DNA from: Paraphysomonas bandaiensis
Lineage: Eukaryota; Chrysophyceae
Direction of reading: 5' to 3'
Length of the DNA stretch: 64,000 nucleotides
NCBI GenBank assembly: GCA_965644295.1
Contig: CBFFRP010000342.1
Location: 62,001-126,000 of the forward strand
Position numbers and translations under genes: made by a program. The notes below the pieces were generated by a model. The model was not told the DNA's origin. It worked only from the letters and a program-made list of their open reading frames with translations, and made no database searches. Position 1 is the stretch's first letter. Each line of letters begins with the position of its first letter. This document shows, piece by piece, positions 56,401 through 64,000 of the stretch.

Positions 56401-58408
56401 TCCCCGCATCCTGAAGATCCGCCTGAAGGGCCTGAAGACACCGCTGTAAAGTGCTGGTCACTACTCGGGCACCGGTTAGTACACCCTCAGTCCGTCTAGC
56501 AATGAATGTCTTTTCTGATACACCCCCGAAAACAATACGTGCATTGTGACAATGAGGGCCATGCGAGCTGCGTGAAAGTGAGATTATTATATATTGTTCG
56601 AACAAAACACTTGTGATTAACCTGTAAAAAGCGTCATAGGAAATTTGTAGATTGAATCCCGCATTAACTTGGGCGTGGGCATTGTGTTCTCGAATGCATA
56701 TCTTATAGGAGTCAGCAACGGTGTTTATTGCTCCCGGTGACAAACTGTACGGCTCAGACTCCATAACATCCAGAGAAAGGATAAGAAGTGCGCTATCATC
56801 ACCAGCGCGCTGCGCAGAAAAGTTATATATTACACCAATTTCTCGGCACTGCTGTATAGCTACAGACTGCGCACGAACTATACATCTACTACGCATACGA
56901 AACAACAACAACTCTTTACACTAAGCTTCTCCACCTGAATAAAGTCACCCATTGACATTGAAGAAACTGTTCCATCTTCTCCACATACTCTCAGGGTAGC
57001 TTTCGCCATTGTAAGTGAGAGTACTCCATCAGAGGGAAAGGAGGAATGCTTGCGGAATATTCCCAGATTACCAGCCCAGGTTCCTGCATTGCGAACCTAA
57101 ATATAGTTTTGATTGTTACATATATGTAGGCACATCGGAATTGCAACACTATAATAGTACCTGAGTATTAGCAATGCGCTGGAGGTGGTGTGCAGTCACA
57201 GAAAAGATACTGTGGTGATTGACTCCATCGGCTTCCTTCCCAGCAGATGCGTTGGCATGCTTGTTGAGAAGGGCAATGAGTTCTGTCAGTGTAGCGGTAG
57301 CTCCAACACGTAGAACTCGAGTCTCGGGGTCGAATGATACAGAGTACATCTCAGGGACAGCATTGACATCAATAAATACATTATACGCATCTTCTCTGTT
57401 GTACGGCGCAGTGCCGTTCAGATACTTGGTAACGCCAATCGAAGTGTTACCACCCACCAATTGAACGGACGCATCAGTACGATAGTAGTTGGAGAGAACA
57501 GCTGATAGCTGCTCGATATTTATGGGGCGGTACCAGTGCTGAGTGGAAGAGTAAAAGTGTAGGGGGGCGGGTGTATATGTCACTTTAGAATGCACGGGAT
57601 TAGTACTACTTCTGGTGCATTTGTTGGTATGAGAATGCGTCTTCACCGTTCCACACATGTCTTCGATCGCACCATCACAGGGAAGACCAGTTGTACCGCA
57701 CATGCCACGCACTGGATTACATGCTGCGCTACCAGCAGAAGAACACGACTTGAATGCCTTCAGTATAGGCTTATACCCCGTGCACCGACATATGTTGCCA
57801 TCAAAATACTTTTCAAGATCTTTACCGGTGGTGGGGACTGAACCGCCTTCCTGTTGAGCAGTGTTAAGAGCATGCATGTTCGATACCCATCCGGGAGTAC
57901 AATATCCACATTGCGTTCCACTATGATCCACCAATGACTGCTGTTCTTTCGAAAGGCCTGATGATATCGACCCAATACCTTCAACAGTTGTGATACGCAT
58001 TCCATCATTCGTACATAATGGACGTAAACATGAGTTCACTGATACAGTTCCCTCTGGTTTCGTTAATACCACAGTACATGCACCACATCCCCCTTCTTCA
58101 CATCCAAGTTTTGTCCCTTTAAGTCCAGCTTTATCTCGTATATACGTAGCTAACAACTCCGAGGGGTTTGGATTAATTAACTTAACTTCCATTTCATTTA
58201 ATATAAAAGTTAATTCATTTGACCATGGAATAGAATCCACTGAGAGAGGGCTGGAAGGGGTTGAGGGGGTCTCTGAGGGGTTGGATGAGGAGAGGCGTGT
58301 GTATGTATGATTCTTGTCGTCTCTATCCTGAAATATCCATAAAATAAATAGACAGACAAGGATAACACACGAGATGAAGAGGAGGAGAGTGATGGGATCA
58401 GATGACAT
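53444..58408 (-). CDS. XDH: Xanthine dehydrogenase/aldehyde oxidase with N-terminal membrane anchor
   Basis: Nine minus-strand exons (57161-58408, 56935-57096, 56622-56866, 56316-56567, 55997-56135, 55509-55898, 54684-55427, 54251-54597, 53444-54152) close in frame to 1411 residues. Residues 6-27 are a transmembrane helix (ITLLLFISCVILVCLFILWI), followed by a Ser/Pro linker, absent from ordinary XDH. Then come two 2Fe-2S domains (CEEGGCGAC; TQCGYC and ICRCTGY), the FAD domain (VGGNTSIG, RNAGTWAGNLG), and the molybdopterin domain (QSHFYME, GGGFGGK, AVGEP with the general-base Glu). The enzyme oxidises hypoxanthine/xanthine. The exon 2-3 junction is the least certain: the RKT-type FAD motif is missing there. 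Aldehyde oxidase specificity cannot be excluded. Confidence 0.85.
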
Positions 58409-58480
58409 TCTTGAGATTGTCTGCTGAGAGATAAACGACAAATGAGACTATAAGACCAACAACAACAACACCGTAAGTAC

Positions 58481-58843
58481 ATGTATGTATGTATGTATGT
58501 ATGTATGTATGTATGTATGTATGTATGTATGTATGTATGTATGTATGTATGTATGTATGTATGTATGTATGTATGTATGTATGTATGTATGTATGTATGT
58601 ATGTATGTATGTATGTATGTATGTATGTATGTATGTATGTATGTATGTATGTATGTATGTATGTATGTATGTATGTATGTATGTATGTATGTATGTATGT
58701 ATGTATGTATGTATGTATGTATGTATGTATGTATGTATGTATGTATGTATGTATGTATGTATGTATGTATGTATGTATGTATGTATGTATGTATGTATGT
58801 ATGTATGTATGTATGTATGTATGTATGTATGTATGTATGTATG

Positions 58844-58877
<34 letters not shown>

Positions 58878-59319
58878 TGTATGTATGTATGTATGTATGT
58901 ATGTATGTATGTATGTATGTATGTATGTGTGTATGTATGTATGTATGTATGTATGTATTTATGTATGTATGTATGTATGTATGTATGTATGTATGTATGT
59001 ATGTATGTATGTATGTATGTATGTATGTATGTATGTATGTATGTATGTATGTATGTATGTATGTATGTATGTATGTATGTATGTATGTATGTATGTATGT
59101 ATGTATGTATGTATGTATGTATGTATGTATGTATGTATGTATGTATGTATGTATGTATGTATGTATGTATGTATGTATGTATGTATGTATGTATGTATGT
59201 ATGTATGTATGTATGTATGTATGTATGTATGTATGTATGTATGTATGTATGTATGTATGTATGTATGTATGTATGTATGTATGTATGTATGTATGTATGT
59301 ATGTATGTATGTATGTATG

Positions 59320-59353
<34 letters not shown>

Positions 59354-59547
59354 TGTATGTATGTATGTATGTATGTATGTATGTATGTATGTATGTATGT
59401 ATGTATGTATGTATGTATGTATGTATGTATGTATGTATGTATGTATGTATGTATGTATGTATGTATGTACATATGTATGTAAGTATGTATGTATGTATGT
59501 ATGTATGTATGTATGTATGTATGTATGTATGTTTGTATGTATGTATA
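58481..59547. repeat. 1.07-kb (ATGT)n microsatellite
   Basis: About 265 tandem ATGT units with only scattered single-base changes (for example near 58847, 58929, 58959, 59322 and 59468). Because four-base units have no stop in any frame on either strand, it gives long artificial frames of YVCM or YIHT repeats. It sits 73 bases upstream of the XDH start and 240 bases upstream of the transporter start. Confidence 0.98.
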
Positions 59548-59788
59548 GGTAGGTAGGTACTCTCTCTCTATATATGGGTATGGGTGGCCAGGGATGGATA
59601 TCAGCGTATTCTTCTGTATATTGCGTATTTCTCTGGTTGGTTATGTTAAGGTGGGGAGGGTATGGATGTGGATGTGTCCAGAGGGAGGGTGCAGCTATCT
59701 ATCTATTGATCTATCTATCTATTGATCTCTCAGCTATCTGGTGGAGGGAGTTATCTATCTATCATCATCACACCATACAACATCCATC
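59548..59788 (+). promoter_or_regulatory. Probable transporter promoter/leader
   Basis: G-rich segment (59575-59690), then CTAT/ATCT repeats and an ATCATCATCACACC leader just before the start at 59789. It is the only non-repeat sequence between the microsatellite and the gene. Confidence 0.4.
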
Positions 59789-61408
59789 ATGAGTGAAGGA
59801 GTATCAACATTCTCTGGTATATGCGTCGCTGTGAACATGATGATTGGTGCAGGGTTTCTTGCAATGCCATCAGCCTTATCATCCGCAGGCATCATATCCT
59901 CCATCATCATACTATCCATTATATGTTACTGGATGATCATTACATGCACATGGGAGGGAAGGGCAGTCGTTCGAGCAGGAAGATATCTTCAAAGTGGTAG
60001 AAAAATACCAGAAGTAACTGAAGCTTTTAATTTATATTGCGGGAAATCTTGGAGGGACATATACGCTTCAGTTTTAGGGATATCTTTCATTAGTTGTTCA
60101 TGGGTACTGGCTATTCTCTTTGCTCATACACTCTCATCATCCCTCCCTTCTATATATCATCCTGAGGTTGTGTGTACAGCGGGCGATACAGACTCGATTT
60201 GCAATACCCGATACTCTATCAATGTATTTATTCTCTTTGTAATAACCACTCCACTCGCTCTTATGGATATCTCAGAACAATGGTGGATACAGAATACTCT
60301 AACGGCTATTCGTGTTATGCGCATGATCCTTATGTGTGTAACACCTTTATTGGCCTGGAGCACTGAGGCTCTACAGGTTTCGTTTCCTGTTACCTTGCAG
60401 TCGTCCTCACCTGCACCTCCTGTCCTTTTCATGGGCTCATGGTATGGTCTTGCGCAGATTTTAAGTGCGGCTATATTTTCCCAGTATCTCAACGCCAGCA
60501 TCCCTATCCTTGTGGATGCCCTCAAGGACCGCAACAATTTCATGCGTGTTCTGAAGACCACTTTCTTTTTCTGCCTTTTTTTATATATTGTCCTCTCAAT
60601 TATTGTGTCCGTGCAGTTCGGAGATAAATCGGCCAATCCATGTAACTTGAACTGGACAGGGTATCGATGGCCAGGTACTTCTAGTGAGAACTGCCCTGTG
60701 GGGTCTTTTTGCGACCTTTCCGCCCGGGCGGTAGAATTTATTGTCGTTTTTTGCCCTGCTGTGGACGTAGCAAGTGCATATCCTTTCATTGGCATCATCA
60801 TGGGGAATAGCATGACTGAGATAGCCCTAGGAGTGCCTATGCGTGAGGTGACAGTGGACAGTAGTGAGAACCAGGAAAGAGGTGTCGTTTCTTTCGATGC
60901 GATTGTGACCCCTCCAGCTCATGGGGGGCATGCGGATGTTTCCCTGGGAGGGGAGGGTATGAGACACTACATGTTGCTAAATAAGGCGTTCAGATTCGCC
61001 ATGAACACACTTCCAATGGTTTTGGCAGTAACTGTCACTGACTTTTCGACTGTGATTCAGGTTACAGGTGGCATATCTGTTATTATTTGCCTCGTCTTTC
61101 CAGCGTACCTGAGCCTTAAGTGCAACGAATACATGTCTAGACACGGATGGACCTACGGGTGTGGAGAAGATATAGTGGGCGGGGAATATCTACAGTGGGT
61201 GGATGGAACAGCATACAAACCCCCGGCCTCAACTTTACATTCTGGATATGGAAGCATACCCCAACACGACCCTAGTCACTCTGCCTACAACCCAACAGCT
61301 GCGCCTCACAGTGACGAAATCATTGAAAACCCCACTTTCAAGCGAGTGTTCTTGTGGGTGGGCGTCATCATGACGGGTGTGATCTTATATATTAGCGTTA
61401 AATTTTAG
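59789..61408 (+). CDS. Amino-acid/auxin permease family transporter
   Basis: One exon, 539 residues from the ATG at 59789. Eleven or so membrane helices. The first has the AAAP signature NMMIGAGFLAMPSALSSAG, matching the substrate-binding unwound helix 1 of this family (SLC32/36/38 group). A loop with several Cys (VVCTAGDTDSICN) and another (GTSSENCPVGSFCD) probably face outside. A soluble segment near 360-400 and a Pro/Ser-rich stretch before the last helix (CEDIV-type region) precede a final helix at 520-538. It likely moves neutral amino acids with protons or sodium across the plasma or vacuolar membrane; exact substrate unknown. Confidence 0.85.
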   Translation: MSEGVSTFSGICVAVNMMIGAGFLAMPSALSSAGIISSIIILSIICYWMIITCTWEGRAVVRAGRYLQSGRKIPEVTEAFNLYCGKSWRDIYASVLGISFISCSWVLAILFAHTLSSSLPSIYHPEVVCTAGDTDSICNTRYSINVFILFVITTPLALMDISEQWWIQNTLTAIRVMRMILMCVTPLLAWSTEALQVSFPVTLQSSSPAPPVLFMGSWYGLAQILSAAIFSQYLNASIPILVDALKDRNNFMRVLKTTFFFCLFLYIVLSIIVSVQFGDKSANPCNLNWTGYRWPGTSSENCPVGSFCDLSARAVEFIVVFCPAVDVASAYPFIGIIMGNSMTEIALGVPMREVTVDSSENQERGVVSFDAIVTPPAHGGHADVSLGGEGMRHYMLLNKAFRFAMNTLPMVLAVTVTDFSTVIQVTGGISVIICLVFPAYLSLKCNEYMSRHGWTYGCGEDIVGGEYLQWVDGTAYKPPASTLHSGYGSIPQHDPSHSAYNPTAAPHSDEIIENPTFKRVFLWVGVIMTGVILYISVKF

Positions 61409-62243
61409 CTTTACAATACATGAATTTATTTACGTAGTTTCTATAGTTGGATAGTGTAGCACCTGTGGAATTTAGTATAAACGTTTCCTTGTGAGGATTA
61501 GGATCTTGAAGTAGTACGTATAAAATTGAGTAATATACTAATGTCAAGTAGTACAGCACTATTACTAAGTAAAACGTATTCATTGCATCTTTGTTAGAAA
61601 GACTGTAACGTCTAAAAATCATTCCGTATCATGGAGTGCTCCGAGAGATCAAATAAGTGAGACTTTATTGATATATGGTGGTTATACTTAATCATCATTA
61701 CAAACTATATGACCTCCCATATGAACAAAATACAGAAAAAAGAATGTATATTATCAGGTTTGCGGCTTTTACTTCTAGGAGAAGGTGTTGTTGAGTTTTG
61801 CTTAAAGTTGAACAATTTTTACAAATGAGATATATTGTCATGTTCGTTGAAATATCTTGTCACATCAATTTTGGTGTGACTATTTAGTCAACTAGTTCAA
61901 TAACCTCGTTGTTAGTGTTCAACAGTTACAAGGTCGAGCTAAAGTTTTCATTCGAAAACATGTTAGTATAATCCACTCATATAACCATATAACATAATAC
62001 ATGCAGACTGCAGACAATGTATGAGTCATGTTTCCGCTGCTAGGGTTTTATATTAAAAGTGACTAGTTTCAAACCATCCTTACGATAACGAAATATGGTA
62101 TTCACAGAGTACATTTATTCTTAACATTAGGTAGTTTTACTTTGACTTTGTCACTATATTAATCACTAGTACTGATAGCAGACGCGCTTACCACTTAACT
62201 CTACTAATCTACCAATAAGAGACCATACACCAGTACTATATCC
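61409..62243. other. Convergent intergenic region
   Basis: AT-rich spacer between convergent 3' ends. The words TATCATGGAGTG (61628) echo those at 13777 and 14448. No gene seen. Confidence 0.5.
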
Positions 62244-64000
62244 TCAGGATTGTGCATCGCCTGAATTTAGACCCCTTATAGCATTACTCTCTCTGCACGA
62301 GTCAATAAAACGCTTCCAATTATTGTCCCTATGTAATACATCTGGATTCCCAACAACGATTAGCAATGCCTTCGCTCTGGTGATTGCCACGTTAAAACGC
62401 TTGGCATTAGACACAAATCCTAAGTTTAAATTGATGTCCGTTTCAATGAATTGATGGCACGAACGAACAGTGGACATAATTATCACTAGTTTTTCTTGAC
62501 CTTGGAATTGTTCACAACTTCCCACCGCAATGTCGCGAATGTTTTCATGTTTCAAAGCGGTATTGAGTTTACTAACCTGCTTTTGATATGGAGCAATGAT
62601 ACCAATATCGCTGCAATTCACATTATTCACATTATTTGTTATCAACTTCTTCACGTAGGATACAATAACTTCTATTTCCGAGGAGTTGAACCAGCTCGGG
62701 CTGGATCCTTCCCGTTCATTCTTACCACTGGTTGCATGAAATATAATAGGGAATGTAGTATTAGGAAGTTCTTGCCAACCACACATTCTATGAGTTATAG
62801 CAGTATTTCCCGACGGAATAAGCTCGTTATCATAAAATAACTCATTAGGAACTGCAATTATACTTGGGTGACAGCGATAGCACCTAACAAGTTTCGTAAT
62901 AAAGCGTGGATCGTAACCAGTGTTACCACGCCGTTTATACAACTGACATGTGGATGACAAACGCTCCATCATAGAAAGTTCTAATCCCTTTTTCCCAGCA
63001 TCTGGGTTCATGGTTGTAGGCGAGAGTTGTTTATGATCACCTGCTAGTATGAGACGACCTTTTCTCTGTCCTCGAATACATGCCATTGTCTCAGCCTCCC
63101 AAGCATATCCAGCTTCATCAAGTACTATCATGTCAAAGTGGTTTTCCGGAATACCTATGTTGTATAATTTTCCCGCCATGGCGCAAGTAGATACGATCAC
63201 AGAGAAAGCACATAGATCTTTCAGTTTTGGTAGCACATAACCACCACTCACGTCACAGTACTTACAAAAACGTTCAACGTCTTCTGGGACATCAGACCGT
63301 CCAAACGCCATCAATCGAAACATATGCTTCTGATTTAGCTGATGTGACAGACGCTGACATAATAGATTAGCAGCAGAATTGCTTGTAGCGCACACAAGCA
63401 CATGCTTCTTTCTGTCCAAAACAAATTGATGAATTAATTCAACTACGGTGACAGTTTTTCCAGTTCCTGGAGGGCCGAATATAACATATGGAATGTGCCT
63501 ATATTCGGAAGCTAGTGCTGATTTGATCGCAAGTTGCTGCTCCTCATTTAAATCTCTATTGAAAAACTGCAAGTCTGGATTTGGAAGATTGGCATTATGT
63601 AAAGAAATATGTGACTGGCGTGGGAATATCCATGAAACTCGACAATTTTTGGCCAAATCTAGAGCCTGGTGTAGTATCCTAATGGTACTCCGTGACAAAG
63701 TAAACCTGATATGGTACGTATTCGAATCTTTGTGCTTCATATGGAATAAAGAGTGAAATTTTAATAGCACATTGTCGAGCTGTATCTCGTGCACATACCC
63801 GGAATACGTTTTCGAGTCTAGCACTGCATGAATCGCATCACCTCGAACTATAGATGGCCGCTTTTCCAATAATCCCTGGACACGTAGACGCAACAGTCCT
63901 CCGTTAGTACGTTTCAATTTGCCGTCAGGGATGTCATATATTTGAAGATTTCTCGCTACATATGATTCTTCTGCCCACAGCAGTTTGTGCTGAAATTCAA
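62244..64000 (-). CDS. MOV10: MOV10-like RNA helicase, N-terminus off the right edge
   Basis: The frame is open from base 64000 down to the stop at 62244, 585 codons, so the N-terminus is missing. The first visible residues, KLLWAEES, fit the LLWLEE motif of MOV10/SDE3/Armitage helicases. SF1 motifs follow: GPPGTGKT (Walker A), CATSNSAANLL (Ia), VLDEAGYAWEAE (DEAG box, II), LAGDHKQLSP (III), RCYRCHPSI (IV), GIIAPYQKQ, VGSCEQFQGQEKLVII (V) and FNVAITRAKALLIVVGN (VI). All catalytic motifs look intact. These 5'-3' RNA helicases act in small-RNA silencing and retroelement control, notable in a window with an apparently young copia element. No intron is seen in this part. Confidence 0.9.
   Translation of the reverse strand, partial: EFQHKLLWAEESYVARNLQIYDIPDGKLKRTNGGLLRLRVQGLLEKRPSIVRGDAIHAVLDSKTYSGYVHEIQLDNVLLKFHSLFHMKHKDSNTYHIRFTLSRSTIRILHQALDLAKNCRVSWIFPRQSHISLHNANLPNPDLQFFNRDLNEEQQLAIKSALASEYRHIPYVIFGPPGTGKTVTVVELIHQFVLDRKKHVLVCATSNSAANLLCQRLSHQLNQKHMFRLMAFGRSDVPEDVERFCKYCDVSGGYVLPKLKDLCAFSVIVSTCAMAGKLYNIGIPENHFDMIVLDEAGYAWEAETMACIRGQRKGRLILAGDHKQLSPTTMNPDAGKKGLELSMMERLSSTCQLYKRRGNTGYDPRFITKLVRCYRCHPSIIAVPNELFYDNELIPSGNTAITHRMCGWQELPNTTFPIIFHATSGKNEREGSSPSWFNSSEIEVIVSYVKKLITNNVNNVNCSDIGIIAPYQKQVSKLNTALKHENIRDIAVGSCEQFQGQEKLVIIMSTVRSCHQFIETDINLNLGFVSNAKRFNVAITRAKALLIVVGNPDVLHRDNNWKRFIDSCRESNAIRGLNSGDAQS

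Noticed and set aside
58481-59556. Open frames of 333-420 codons on both strands
   Set aside because: They are only (ATGT)n read in different frames (YVCM and YIHT repeats); a four-base repeat without stops is open in every frame.
60157-60813. Minus-strand 218-codon frame inside the amino-acid transporter
   Set aside because: Lies wholly within the transporter coding sequence and has no recognisable domain.
1-64000. CRISPR arrays, rRNA, tRNA or bacterial operon signals
   Set aside because: None seen; the DNA is eukaryotic with spliceosomal introns. I could not run a tRNA scanner, so a tRNA gene cannot be fully excluded.

Overview
This is eukaryotic nuclear DNA. Most genes are split by short GT-AG introns (about 40-180 bases), intergenic DNA is AT-rich and full of tetranucleotide and dinucleotide microsatellites, and there is a complete LTR retrotransposon. 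All three stop codons are used, so the standard code applies. The gene mix (a ciliate/oomycete-style class III cyclase, a large WD40 protein, mitochondrial propionyl-CoA carboxylase, xanthine dehydrogenase, UBE2W, TDP2, a MOV10-type helicase) suggests a compact-genome unicellular eukaryote, perhaps in or near the stramenopile/alveolate group. That placement is inference.

Layout: 1-317 is the 5' end of an unknown gene leaving the left edge. 1255-3882 is a voltage-sensor/adenylyl-cyclase fusion. 5075-6160 is a GC-rich non-LTR retroelement remnant. 6967-10335 is a nine-exon WD40 gene. 11092-13025 is a RING-H2 ubiquitin ligase and 14975-15527 is UBE2W, so two ubiquitin-pathway genes lie close together. 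16.55-17.06 kb is a broken Cys-rich reading frame. 17743-19892 is a multipass membrane protein. 20439-26869 is a ten-exon gene for a 1925-residue protein with two PhoD-like modules. 27825-29845 is an exostosin-like glycosyltransferase.

The middle, 30236-38437, is a Ty1/copia element (31612-37061) lying between two apparently identical 1376-bp direct copies of the 3' part of the propionyl-CoA carboxylase alpha gene. The right copy belongs to an intact 15-exon gene (37398-40999). The left copy is a truncated pseudogene.

The right third holds an atypical kinase-like coiled-coil protein (43066-44760), an unknown intronless gene (45473-46387), a decayed copia remnant (about 46.96-47.26 kb), a 792-residue membrane protein (48480-50858), TDP2 (51511-52569), a xanthine dehydrogenase with an N-terminal membrane anchor (53444-58408), a 1.07-kb (ATGT)n microsatellite between divergent promoters, an amino-acid transporter (59789-61408), and the C-terminal part of a MOV10-like RNA helicase running off the right edge.

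Exon models were built by hand from splice sites. For every multi-exon gene the phases close to one continuous frame, which supports them, but no transcript data were available. The strongest leads are the voltage-sensor cyclase with a replaced metal-binding Asp, the 1376-bp duplication around the copia element, the copia gag start inside its LTR, the double PhoD-like protein and the membrane-anchored xanthine dehydrogenase.
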